From assembly GCA_036393335.1 (NCBI GenBank), contig DASWHD010000100.1, positions 1 through 8,467 on the forward strand: a stretch of DNA of 8,467 bases. The letters are read 5' to 3'. Below the pieces are notes generated by a model. It worked only from the letters and a program-made list of their open reading frames with translations. It was not told the origin of the DNA and did not search any database. Source of the stretch: DASWHD01 sp036393335. Its GTDB lineage: Bacteria; CG2-30-53-67; CG2-30-70-394. The position numbers and the translations under genes are program-made. Position 1 is the first letter of the stretch, and each line of letters opens with the position of its first letter. This document shows positions 1-6,508 of this stretch, in pieces.

Positions 1-70
1 CCAGCACCCCCACACTGACAAAATCCGTGATCCGCATGCCCGCCGGCAGCCCCGCGACCGTCCTCGCCAT
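1..70 (-). CDS. IS4-type transposase, N-terminal fragment (runs off left edge)
   Basis: Read leftward, ATG at 70-68 opens a frame that stays open to the window edge and begins MARTVAGLPAGMRITDFVSV. From memory this resembles the conserved N-terminus of IS4-family transposases (the region before the DDE catalytic domain), which typically start MARTVA-LPAG-RITD-. The catalytic domain lies outside the window, so activity cannot be judged. The start is well supported: a strong Shine-Dalgarno AGGAGG (positions 82-77) sits six bases upstream. The call rests on only 23 residues, so the family is likely but not certain. Confidence 0.6.
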   Translation of the reverse strand, partial: MARTVAGLPAGMRITDFVSVGVL

Positions 71-142
71 CGTGCACCTCCTCCAGGAAAAACCACTGAG
101 AGGGTGCCATAAGAAGCTCTAACTGAACAGTATTGGGGCTAA
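71..142 (-). other. Upstream region and probable right end of the IS element
   Basis: This is the leader of the leftward transposase gene. It contains the ribosome binding site (75-84) and, at about 118-137, a segment reading CAATACTGTTCAGTTAGAGC on the minus strand. I infer that the IS terminal inverted repeat lies here, because the next structure (143-398) is unrelated to the transposase. The partner terminal repeat is outside the window, so the boundary is unproven. Confidence 0.35.
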
Positions 143-184
143 CCCGCATTTCTCACCATGACTCTGCTGCGCCCGTGCAACTGC

Positions 185-200
185 CCTGCCGGCAGGCAGG
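185..200. repeat. Short palindromic repeat, copy 1
   Basis: CCTGCCGGCAGGCAGG contains a perfect 12-bp palindrome (185-196) followed by a repeated GCAGG. A related inverted copy occurs at 296-315. Both lie inside the MITE-like element, which suggests that a tiny palindromic unit has spread within it. Confidence 0.5.
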
Positions 201-227
201 CCGCATCTCCTGGCCCACCTCGTCGAA

Positions 228-333
228 GGTAGGAGCCGGTTGCACCGGCGACCCGCGCCAGCGGCGCGTCAGGCCCGCTGGGCCTGGGTCGCCGACCTGC
301 CTGCCGGCCGGCAGGAGGGATTCGGCTCCTACC
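228..333. repeat. REP/BIME-like inverted pair of GTAGGAGCCG units
   Basis: The left arm reads GGTAGGAGCCGGTTGCACCG and continues to GGCGACCC. The right arm, read on the minus strand, begins GGTAGGAGCCGAATCCC and also ends in GGCGACCC. Between the arms are two perfect hairpins: GCGCC-AGC-GGCGC (255-267) and AGGCCC-GCT-GGGCCT (271-285). The whole segment can fold as a branched cruciform. Intergenic repeats starting GTAGGAGC are known as REP-type elements in several gammaproteobacterial genera; equivalence to those is inference. The right arm is longer than the left because a palindrome (296-315) interrupts it. Confidence 0.55.
296..315. repeat. Short palindromic repeat, copy 2, interrupting a REP arm
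   Basis: CCTGCCTGCCGGCCGGCAGG is the inverted counterpart of the repeat at 185-200, with a perfect 14-bp palindrome at 301-314. It sits inside the right arm of the GTAGGAGCCG inverted pair, where the left arm has no matching insert. It therefore looks like a secondary insertion. Confidence 0.5.
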
Positions 334-479
334 GGAGGCCGGCCAGAATCTCCGGCTATTTGCGCTCGCTCGCGACGATCCCTGGTGAGAAATGCGGGCT
401 CATTGCCGAAGCCAATCGCCCACATTCGCGCCGGGCAGGGACCGGACTGCGGGTGAGGGTGGGTGAAGCTCCGCCTCGG

Positions 480-1091
480 CTACGGCGGTGGCCGCAGCTT
501 GATGGAGCAGCCGATGAACGGCACCTCCGCGGGGTCCACCGGCCGGCCGGCGAGGAGGGCATCGAGGGCGTCGCGCAGGTAGCGGTGGGCAACTCGATCG
601 GGCTCGTGGGCGTTGTCGTCGATGGCCCCGTGGTAGACGAGGTGGCCCGCCTCGTCAAACAGGAAGGCCTCCGGGGTGCGGGTGGCGCCGAAGGCCCGGG
701 CCACGTCGGAGGTGGCATCGACCACGAACGGGAAGCGGTAGCCCTCCCGCTGCGCCACCTGCTTCATGGTCGCCAGGTCGTCGCTGGGAAAGGCCGCAGG
801 ATCGTTGGAGTTTACGAACACTACCCCGAGCCCCTTGGCGGCGTACTCGTTACCGAGGGCCACCATGCGTCCCTGCCACGCCTGCACGAACGGACAGTGG
901 TTGCACGAGAAGACCACCAGCGTCCCCTTCTCCCCGCGCACCTCGGCGAGGGCCAGGCGGCGGCCGTCGATGTTCTCCATCTCGGTATCCGCCGCCGGGA
1001 TCGCTGCGCCCATGGGCAGGCCGCCCGCGGGTACGGTTCCGGCCAGCGAAACCACGGTGGTGACCGCCGTGAGCCAGGTAGTGGCGCGCAT
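480..1091 (-). CDS. Exported thioredoxin-fold redoxin with CNHC active site
   Basis: A 203-residue protein. Residues 1-22 look like a signal peptide (basic MRATTW start, hydrophobic core, possible cleavage after VPA), so it should act outside the cytoplasm. The thioredoxin fold follows: strand GTLVVF, then CNHCPF at 63-68 in the position of the usual CGPC, then VNSNDP (93-98), the TRTP cis-proline loop (137-140), FLFDEAGHLVYHGAIDDN, and a third conserved cysteine in GCSIKLR near the end (194-200). These motifs match a recognisable group of AhpC/TSA-like thioredoxin-family proteins of about 200 residues whose substrates are poorly defined. The ATG overlaps the upstream gene's stop as TGATG, which favours translational coupling. 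ATG 1091-1089 is preferred over a longer in-frame reading because it opens directly on the signal peptide. Confidence 0.85.
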   Translation of the reverse strand: MRATTWLTAVTTVVSLAGTVPAGGLPMGAAIPAADTEMENIDGRRLALAEVRGEKGTLVVFSCNHCPFVQAWQGRMVALGNEYAAKGLGVVFVNSNDPAAFPSDDLATMKQVAQREGYRFPFVVDATSDVARAFGATRTPEAFLFDEAGHLVYHGAIDDNAHEPDRVAHRYLRDALDALLAGRPVDPAEVPFIGCSIKLRPPP

Positions 1092-1606
1092 CACTCTTCC
1101 CCCTTGTTCGGCTTTGCTCCTGCCAGGAGCGGCTGGATCGCCTCTTCGAATCGCGCCCGGTCTCCGGGCCCCGGCCACCAGGTGCGCAGAGTCCCGTCCG
1201 CGGTGAAGAAGAACGAGGCCGGTAGCTCGCCCCGCCAGTCGGTCCCCAGGCCGGCGATGAACGCCTGGTCCTGTTGCGCCTTGATGAAGGTCGGATAGTC
1301 GACGCCGTGGCGGTCGAGGAACTCCTGCACTGCGTCGAGGCCGGTCACGGAGTCTGCGGAGACCAGGAGCACCTTCAGCCCCCGGTCGCGGTACTTGTGC
1401 TCCAGCTCGACCACCAGGGGGAACTCCTCCCGGCACGGCGGGCACCACGTCGCCCAGAGGTGGATCAGGACCACGGTTGTGCCCGCGCCGCGCACCTCGT
1501 CCAACAGCTCGTGGGCCGTGGTGGGGGCGAGTACCGCCGCCATGCTTTGACTGGCGAAGAGATGAAGCAATGCAAGGACAGTGAGGGCGCGGAGGGCTCG
1601 GCTCAT
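1091..1606 (-). CDS. TlpA-like exported thiol-disulfide oxidoreductase
   Basis: A 171-residue protein. Residues 1-23 form a signal peptide (MSRALRALTVLALLHLFASQ core, cleavage likely after SMA). The mature part is a TlpA/ResA-type thioredoxin domain: VVLIHLWATWCPPCREEFP carries the WCPPC redox centre (C55, C58), followed by LKVLLVSAD, the cis-proline in GELPASFFF (P129) and DGTLRTWWPG. Proteins of this type usually reduce disulfides in periplasmic cytochrome c maturation partners or other exported proteins; which one applies here is not visible. It overlaps the CNHC redoxin by one base, and a gap of 82 bp separates it from the CC-motif gene upstream, so the three are probably co-transcribed. 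No good Shine-Dalgarno precedes the ATG; the signal peptide fixes the start. Confidence 0.85.
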   Translation of the reverse strand: MSRALRALTVLALLHLFASQSMAAVLAPTTAHELLDEVRGAGTTVVLIHLWATWCPPCREEFPLVVELEHKYRDRGLKVLLVSADSVTGLDAVQEFLDRHGVDYPTFIKAQQDQAFIAGLGTDWRGELPASFFFTADGTLRTWWPGPGDRARFEEAIQPLLAGAKPNKGEE

Positions 1607-1660
1607 GGGGAGCAGCGTACCGCGAATGCCGTCGCTGTGTCCGCCTGGCGCCGGGACCCG

Positions 1661-1681
1661 ACGCCGGTGCGTCACCGGCGT
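1661..1681. other. Perfect hairpin between two redox genes
   Basis: ACGCCGGTG-CGT-CACCGGCGT gives nine G/C-rich pairs with a three-base loop, eight bases beyond the stop of the CC-motif gene in the leftward direction. No T-run follows on either strand, so it is not a standard intrinsic terminator. It could attenuate or stabilise the message between the first and second genes of the cluster. Confidence 0.45.
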
Positions 1682-1688
1682 GCGGGCG

Positions 1689-1982
1689 CTACAACACCAT
1701 CCGCACCCCCTCCAGCGCCAGGCGGCGGAAGGGGCCAACGCCGGTGAGGGTGAGACGCACCTCGGGCTCGGTGCGCAAGGCCGCCTCCAGGTAGAGGTCG
1801 ACGCCATCCAGGCGGTGGAGGTTGAACGGCACGCCGTCGGGTGGCGGCGCCAGGGTGACCTCCAGGTCCGGGAGATCGGGGACGCAGCAGCGCGCCCGGT
1901 ACACGCGGCGCCGCACCGTGACCTGGGGGTCGGCCCGCTCGGCAAGCCAGGTGCGGGCCTCCGGGCTGATCGTGACTCTCAT
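1689..1982 (-). CDS. Small CC/Se-motif family protein (Cys-Cys form)
   Basis: A 97-residue cytoplasmic protein with no signal peptide or membrane segment. It starts MRVTISPEARTWLAER, has a CC motif at residues 32-33 within RARCCVPDLPDLEV, and later FNLHRLDGVDLYLEAAL. Layout and motif match, from memory, the CC/Se-motif family: small proteins distantly like HesB/IscA in which one of the two adjacent cysteines is selenocysteine in some species. Both codons here are TGC, so this is the all-cysteine form. It is the first gene of the leftward redox cluster. The function of the family is not settled; metal, selenium or thiol chemistry is inferred from the motif and neighbours. No clear Shine-Dalgarno is seen before the ATG. 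Confidence 0.65.
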   Translation of the reverse strand: MRVTISPEARTWLAERADPQVTVRRRVYRARCCVPDLPDLEVTLAPPPDGVPFNLHRLDGVDLYLEAALRTEPEVRLTLTGVGPFRRLALEGVRMVL

Positions 1983-2103
1983 GTCCGGGTACGTAAATGG
2001 CGTAGTATCTATGGGCCTCGCGGGTGCGAAGTCTCGGTTAGTCGGTCTTCAATGGTAAGGTTCCGGCGCAGATCGACGCCAACCCCTTTGTGGAAAGCCC
2101 CCT
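1983..2103. promoter_or_regulatory. Divergent intergenic region between redox cluster and cstA
   Basis: This 121-bp gap must hold the leader and probably the promoters for both the leftward redox cluster and rightward cstA. It is slightly more AT-rich than its surroundings around 1990-2010 (TACGTAAATGG, TAGTATCTATGGG). On the minus strand ATAGATACTAC could be a -10-like element, but no convincing -35 partner is seen on either strand. No recognisable operator or CRP-type palindrome was found. Confidence 0.3.
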
Positions 2104-3807
2104 ATGTCGTCTCTCGCCATCATCCTCGGTGCCGCTGCGTTCCTGTTCTTCGTGGGGTATCGCCTCTACGGCCGGCTCATCGAACGCGCCCTGGTGGCGC
2201 CGAACGGGGCGGCTCAGACGCCGGCGACGGCGCGGCGCGACGGCGTGGACTACGAGCCGACCCATCCCGGCGTGCTGTTCGGCCACCAGTTCGCCTCGAT
2301 CGCCGGGGCCGGGCCGATCATCGGGCCGATCATCGCGGTGGTGAACTTCGGCTGGGCCGCCTCCCTGGGCTGGATCCTGCTCGGCTCGGTGTTCATCGGC
2401 GCGGTCCACGATTACCTCGCCCTGATGGTGAGCGTGCGCCACGGTGGCGCCTCGATCGCCGACGTGGCGCGCACGGTGATGAACCGCCGTGCCATGATCG
2501 TGTTCTCGATCTTCCTCTACACCGCCCTGGTGCTGGTGGTGGCGGTGTTCGGGGTGGTGGGTGCCAAGACCCTGGTGCAGACCCCGGAGATGGTGGTGCC
2601 GACCTTCGGCATCATCCCGGTGGCGATGGGCGTGGGCGTGTGCCTCTACCGCTGGCGCCTGCCCCTGGTCGTCGTGACCCTGGTGGGGCTGGCGATCACG
2701 GGGGGGCTGATCCTCCTCGGCCAGGAGTATCCGCTGGCGGTCTCGGGAGAGGTCCTGGGCCTCACGCCGCTCCATTTCTGGTTCGTGGCGTTGATGGGCT
2801 ACGCGGCCCTGGCCTCCCTGATGCCGGTGACCCTGCTCCTCCAGCCGCGCGACTACCTCTCCTCCTACCTGCTGTACGCCGCCCTGGGTCTGGGGATCCT
2901 CGCCGTGCTCCTGGTGCGGCCGGAGATGCACGTGCCGGCGGTGAGCACCATGGTCTCGGACGGCCAGGGGCCGCTCTGGCCGATGCTCTTCGTGGTGATC
3001 GCGTGTGGCGCGGTGAGCGGCTTCCACTCCTTGGTCTCCGGCGGCACCACCTCCAAGCAGCTCGCCAACGAGCGCGACGGCCTGGTGATCGGCTACGGCG
3101 CCATGCTCACCGAGGGGCTGCTGGCGACGCTTACCCTGGTGCTCGTGGGGGCCGGCCTCTACTGGGTGGCACCGGCCGGGCTCGCGCCGGAGGACGTGGA
3201 GCGGTTCGTCTTCCCCGTCGTGTACCAGGCGGGCGGGCCGATCGTCGCCTTCGGCAACGGTTTCGGCCGCCTGGTGAGCGAGTGCCTGCCGATTCCTTTC
3301 GCTCTGGCCGCGGTGCTGGCGATGATCACCCTCAACACCTTCGTCCTCACCACCCTCGACACCGCCACGCGCATCACCCGGTTCATCGTCCAGGAGGGGT
3401 TCGGACCGTCGCTCCCGGTTTTGCAACGACCGACCCTCGCCCTGGCCCTGGTGATCGTGCCGGCCACGGCTCTTGGGATGACCAACGCCTGGTCGGCGAT
3501 CTGGCCGGTGTTCGGCGCCACCAACCAGCTCATCGCGGCCCTGGCCCTGTTCGTGGTCACCGACTACCTGATCACCGTGAAACGGCCCACCGGCTTCACC
3601 CTCTACCCGGCCTACTTCATGCTGGTGACCACCATCGCCGCCCTCGCCTACCTCGCCTCGCGCTTCCTCGCCGACGGCAAGCTCTTTCTGGCGGCCCTGG
3701 CGGTGGTGTTGATCGTCCTCGCCCTGTACATCGGCTGGGAGGGGCTGCGGGGGCTACGGCGGGAGGGGGGGGAAGGCGCCATGGCCGGTGAGGTGGAGGC
3801 AGCCTGA
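2104..3807 (+). CDS. cstA: CstA-family carbon-starvation transporter (short form)
   Basis: A 567-residue, very hydrophobic inner-membrane protein with many transmembrane helices. The CstA hallmark block is clear: DYEPTHPGVLFGHQFAS at 49-65 continuing into IAGAGPIIGP (66-75), then NFGWAASLGW. Other conserved blocks are GAVSGFHSLVSGGTTSKQL (302-320), the TTLDTATRITRF helix (416-427) and WPVFGATNQLIAALAL (467-482). Family members are transporters: E. coli CstA is linked to peptide and pyruvate uptake in carbon starvation, and BtsT is a pyruvate/H+ symporter. At 567 residues it is shorter than those roughly 700-residue proteins, which is common in other phyla. The C-terminal tail (550-567) is polar and acidic. 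The Shine-Dalgarno is weak (GGAAAG, 2091-2096). The substrate cannot be decided from sequence. It is probably monocistronic. Confidence 0.93.
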   Translation: MSSLAIILGAAAFLFFVGYRLYGRLIERALVAPNGAAQTPATARRDGVDYEPTHPGVLFGHQFASIAGAGPIIGPIIAVVNFGWAASLGWILLGSVFIGAVHDYLALMVSVRHGGASIADVARTVMNRRAMIVFSIFLYTALVLVVAVFGVVGAKTLVQTPEMVVPTFGIIPVAMGVGVCLYRWRLPLVVVTLVGLAITGGLILLGQEYPLAVSGEVLGLTPLHFWFVALMGYAALASLMPVTLLLQPRDYLSSYLLYAALGLGILAVLLVRPEMHVPAVSTMVSDGQGPLWPMLFVVIACGAVSGFHSLVSGGTTSKQLANERDGLVIGYGAMLTEGLLATLTLVLVGAGLYWVAPAGLAPEDVERFVFPVVYQAGGPIVAFGNGFGRLVSECLPIPFALAAVLAMITLNTFVLTTLDTATRITRFIVQEGFGPSLPVLQRPTLALALVIVPATALGMTNAWSAIWPVFGATNQLIAALALFVVTDYLITVKRPTGFTLYPAYFMLVTTIAALAYLASRFLADGKLFLAALAVVLIVLALYIGWEGLRGLRREGGEGAMAGEVEAA

Positions 3808-3820
3808 AGAAAGCTCCCCT

Positions 3821-3850
3821 CCCTCTCCGGGGGAGGGCTGGGGTGGGGGC
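3821..3850. repeat. G/C-block hairpin repeat downstream of cstA, copy 1
   Basis: It begins CCCTCTCCGGGGGAGGGCTG and continues GGGTGGGGG, 13 bases after the cstA stop. The first part folds as a short hairpin (3821-3826 with 3832-3837). It belongs to the CCCTCTCC...GGAGAGGG type of intergenic repeat seen in many GC-rich proteobacteria, and forms an imperfect inverted pair with the copy at 3906-3939. It could help end or protect the cstA message, but no T-run follows. Confidence 0.5.
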
Positions 3851-3905
3851 GGTGGGAAGTGGCACGCGCTCTGGTATTGTCTCCCGCCGGTTGCTTGATC
3901 CATGC

Positions 3906-3939
3906 GCCCTCCCCCCGTCCCCCTCCCGGGGGGAGGGGG
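3906..3939. terminator. G/C-block hairpin repeat, copy 2; possible terminator
   Basis: CCCCCTCCC-GGG-GGGAGGGGG (3919-3939) forms nine perfect pairs and is followed by TGTTT, a poor but present T-rich tail. It lies 111 bp after the cstA stop and 50 bp before the ABC-F start, so it could end cstA transcription. The alternative reading is simply the second, inverted copy of an intergenic repeat (compare 3821-3850). The flanking CTGACCCC / CTCCTGAC / TCCTGACC run at 3961-3988 is a small imperfect direct repeat directly before the next start codon. Confidence 0.45.
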
Positions 3940-3989
3940 TGTTTGGCGCTCACGCTACCCCCTGACCCCTACCTCCTGACTCCTGACCG

Positions 3990-5996
3990 ATGCTCTCCCT
4001 GCAAGACGTCCACAAGCAGTTCGGTGCGCGCGTGCTCTACACCGGCGTCAATCTACGCATCGAGCAGGGCGGCCGCTGGGGGCTGGTGGGGCCGAACGGC
4101 TCGGGCAAGACGACCCTCCTGGGGATCATCACCGGCGAGGAGGAGGTGGACGGCGGCCGGGTCGGCCGGCGGCGCGACCTCACCGTCGGCTATCTGCGCC
4201 AGGAGGTGGAGGAGGCGGGCGACGCCCCCCTGCTGGTGAGCGTCACCGGCTCCCAGGGGGAGGTGGCGGCCATCGAGGCGCGCCTGGCGCAGGTGACCGC
4301 CGCCCTCTCCCACCCGATCGCCGACGCCGACCGTCTCCACGCCCTGGTGGAGGAGCAGGGCCATCTCTTCGAGCGCTTCGCGCACTTGGGCGGCTTCGAC
4401 CTGGAGGCGCGGGCCGAGCGCATCCTTCTCGGGCTGGGCTTTCGCAAGGACGACTTCCCCCGGCCGGTGAGCCTGCTCTCCGGCGGCTGGCGCATGCGCG
4501 CGGCTCTGGCGCGCCTGCTCCTGGCCGAGCCCGACATCCTGCTGCTGGATGAGCCCACCAACCACCTCGACCTGGCGGCCATGGTGTGGCTGGAAGGGTA
4601 CCTCCAGGAGTTCCCCGGCGCCATCTTGCTCATCTCCCACGACCGCACCTTTCTCAACAACCTGGCGCGCAACATCGCCGCGGTGGAGAACGGCCGGGTC
4701 GTGACCTACAAGGGCAACTACGACGCCTTCGTGCGCCAGCAGACGGAGCGCCGCGCCCTGCTGGTGGCGGCCAAGGACAACCAGGAGCGCAAGATCCGCG
4801 AGACCGAGCGGTTCATCGAGCGATTCCGGGCCAAGGCGACCAAGGCACGCCAGGTCCAGAGCCGCGTCAAGCAGCTCGACAAGATCGAGCGCATCGCGCT
4901 GGAGGACGACGCCGCCACCATGCGCCTGCGCTTCCCCCAGCCGCCGCGCTCCGGCAAGGTGGTGGTGGAGATCGATGAGCTCACCAAGCACTTCGGCTCG
5001 ACCTGCGTCTACGACGGCCTCGACCTTACCATCCAGGCGGGGCAGAAGATCGCCCTGGTCGGCCCGAACGGCGTGGGCAAGTCGACCCTGATGAAGCTCC
5101 TCGCCGGGTTCGTGGAGCCAGACGCCGGCGAGATCCGCCTCGGCACCAACGTCACCCGCGCCTACTTCTCCCAGCACAGCTCCGAGACCCTCACCGCCAC
5201 CCACACCATCCTCCAGGAGATCACCGCCGTCGCCCCGGACCGGTCGATGTCCGAGCTGCGCGCCATCCTCGGCGCCTTCCTCTTTACCGGCGACGACGTG
5301 GACAAGCCGATCGCGGTCCTCTCCGGCGGCGAGAAGAGCCGCGTCGCCCTGGCACGGCTGCTCGTGCGGCCGGCCAACTTCCTCCTCCTGGACGAGCCCA
5401 CCAACCACCTGGACATGGCGGCGCGGGCGGTGCTGGAGCAGGCCCTGCGCGCCTACACCGGCACCCTGGTGCTGATCACCCACGACCGCCACCTGATCGG
5501 CACCGTGGCCAACCACATCCTGGAGATCGAGCGCGACCGCGATACGCCGGGCGCGACGGCGCGGGTACAGCTCTACCCAGGGAGTTACGACGCCTACCTC
5601 TATGCTCGGGAGCAGGCGGCAAAGGAGGCGGCGGATTCCGTTGCAGGGGCCGCGGCGGCCGGGGGTAACGGCGCCGCTGGCCGCGAACGGGCCGATGCCA
5701 AGGCCGATCGCCAGGCCCAACGCGAGGAGCGCCGCCGCCTGAAGAACGCCGCCACCAGCCTGCGCCGCGAGGTGGAGCGGCTGGAGGCGGACGTCGAGGC
5801 GGCGATGGCCGCGGTGGCAAGCCTCGGCGAGCGGCTGGCAGATCCGGAGTTCTACGCCAGCGACCCCGCCGGATTTGAGGCGTGCGTGCGTAGCCACCAG
5901 GAGGCGGAGGGGCGCGCCGATGCGTTGACCCACGAGTGGGAGGAGCGCCTCCAGGCCCTGGAGGCCGCCGAGGCGCGGCTGGACGAAGTGGCTTGA
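3990..5996 (+). CDS. ABC-F family ATPase (ribosome-associated type)
   Basis: A 668-residue soluble protein with two ATP-binding cassettes and no membrane segments, the ABC-F plan. Cassette 1: Walker A GPNGSGKTT (34-42), signature LSGGWRMRAALARLL (163-177), Walker B and D-loop ILLLDEPTNHLD (183-194), switch histidine in LLISHDR (213-219). The charged linker, about 245-320, matches the P-site tRNA-interaction motif region. Cassette 2: GPNGVGKST (358-366), LSGGEKSRVALARLLV (444-459), LLLDEPTNHLD (465-475), LITHDR (495-500). The C-terminus (about 540-668) holds a low-complexity Ala/Gly patch and then a charged coiled coil, as in Uup/YheS-like members. ABC-F proteins act on ribosomes in translation or, in some cases, antibiotic resistance; this sequence gives no sign of resistance and I infer a housekeeping role. 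The start has no clear Shine-Dalgarno, but cassette 1 begins immediately, so ATG 3990 is well placed. Confidence 0.93.
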   Translation: MLSLQDVHKQFGARVLYTGVNLRIEQGGRWGLVGPNGSGKTTLLGIITGEEEVDGGRVGRRRDLTVGYLRQEVEEAGDAPLLVSVTGSQGEVAAIEARLAQVTAALSHPIADADRLHALVEEQGHLFERFAHLGGFDLEARAERILLGLGFRKDDFPRPVSLLSGGWRMRAALARLLLAEPDILLLDEPTNHLDLAAMVWLEGYLQEFPGAILLISHDRTFLNNLARNIAAVENGRVVTYKGNYDAFVRQQTERRALLVAAKDNQERKIRETERFIERFRAKATKARQVQSRVKQLDKIERIALEDDAATMRLRFPQPPRSGKVVVEIDELTKHFGSTCVYDGLDLTIQAGQKIALVGPNGVGKSTLMKLLAGFVEPDAGEIRLGTNVTRAYFSQHSSETLTATHTILQEITAVAPDRSMSELRAILGAFLFTGDDVDKPIAVLSGGEKSRVALARLLVRPANFLLLDEPTNHLDMAARAVLEQALRAYTGTLVLITHDRHLIGTVANHILEIERDRDTPGATARVQLYPGSYDAYLYAREQAAKEAADSVAGAAAAGGNGAAGRERADAKADRQAQREERRRLKNAATSLRREVERLEADVEAAMAAVASLGERLADPEFYASDPAGFEACVRSHQEAEGRADALTHEWEERLQALEAAEARLDEVA

Positions 5997-6125
5997 GGGT
6001 TCGGTACGCGTCGCGCGCCTGCGTGCCGTATCTCACCCCGACGCCGCGCCCGCCTGCTCCGCCCCGGTCGTCCACGAACGCCCCGTCAGGTGCGGCGGGG
6101 AGGAGGTGCGGGTGGATCATCCGTG

Positions 6126-6138
6126 TCTCATATTGAGA
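6126..6138. other. TCTCA/TGAGA/TCTCA interdigitated repeat, possible weak terminator
   Basis: TCTCA-TAT-TGAGA forms a five-pair hairpin followed by TTTTCTCATTT (6139-6149). It could be a weak end signal for the ABC-F gene, 130 bp away. The third TCTCA half-site (6142-6146) means it could equally be a binding site for a regulator. Neither reading is strong. Confidence 0.3.
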
Positions 6139-6432
6139 TTTTCTCATTTCGGTGTCGGATCGCTTAACAACTGGCCGCCGGACGAAAAGATTCTTTAGAG
6201 ACACCGCGTTACGGGCGCGAGACGTGGCACGGAGCGCATTTCGGAAGCCGCCGGGGAGATCACCTGTCACGGATTTTTACAGCTTCTGGAGGCGGCCAAT
6301 CTCCCAAGATTCGGTGGGGCTAGAGGGGACATCTTCCGCAATTACAAAGGGTTCTGAGGTGGGAGTCGCTTCCATCCCCTTATGGTATTGATATTGCTTA
6401 ATTTTCAGTTGCGTTAATCGGATAAAGACTGC

Positions 6433-6508
6433 GGGAGGGTGGCGCCGGTGAACCGCCGGGGCCGTTCCGCAGGCTGAATCCGAGGAGGGTGGTGCGGTGA
6501 CCGGCGGA
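6433..6508 (+). repeat. Two 50-bp-spaced GGAGGGTGG...GGTGA(A)CCG motifs in the leader
   Basis: Copy 1 (6434-6459) begins GGAGGGTGGCGCCGGTGAAC; copy 2 (6485-6508) begins GGAGGGTGGTGCGGTGACCG. The GGAGGGTGG parts are exactly 50 bp apart. Each copy contains a near-palindrome, CGGT-GA-ACCG or CGGT-G-ACCG, that could be an operator or an RNA stem. The flanking CTGCGG (6429-6434) and CCGCAG (6466-6471) pair to enclose copy 1. This fits either a pair of protein sites or a duplicated RNA element. Confidence 0.45.

Larger units (their letters stand above)
143..398. mobile_element. MITE-like non-coding element with 16-bp terminal inverted repeats
   Basis: The two ends are perfect inverted copies: CCCGCATTTCTCACCA at 143-158 and TGGTGAGAAATGCGGG at 383-398. 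The 256 bp between them carry no credible gene. The short open frames on both strands are low-complexity translations of palindromic DNA. The interior is nested inverted repeats: a long arm pair (228-238 with 323-333), a second arm pair (247-254 with 286-293) and two small hairpins (255-267 and 271-285). Size, perfect terminal repeats and lack of coding capacity fit a miniature inverted-repeat element mobilised in trans. No clear target-site duplication is visible; only GCT occurs next to both ends and it overlaps the repeat. The parent transposase is not identifiable here. Confidence 0.6.

Noticed and set aside
133..456. Small proteins encoded across 133-456 on either strand
   Set aside because: They are translations of palindromic repeat DNA within the inverted-repeat element, without ribosome sites or recognisable motifs.
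1880..1895. Selenocysteine at the CC motif of the small protein
   Set aside because: Both codons are TGC; there is no in-frame TGA at the motif.
2038..3426. A 462-codon open frame on the minus strand opposite cstA
   Set aside because: Its translation is rich in His, Arg, Gln and Glu with no family motif. The plus strand has a clear CstA protein; high third-position GC opens the opposite frame by chance.
4053..5933. A 626-codon open frame on the minus strand opposite the ABC-F gene
   Set aside because: It is the antisense shadow of an ABC-F gene whose Walker and signature motifs are intact on the plus strand.
6224..6240. TGGCACGGAGCGCAT as a sigma-54 promoter
   Set aside because: The GG and GC elements are two bases too close for the -24/-12 spacing, and no activator site is evident.
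6152..6391. A 79-codon frame in the leader region
   Set aside because: No ribosome site, no family likeness, and it lies in AT-rich intergenic DNA with non-coding composition.
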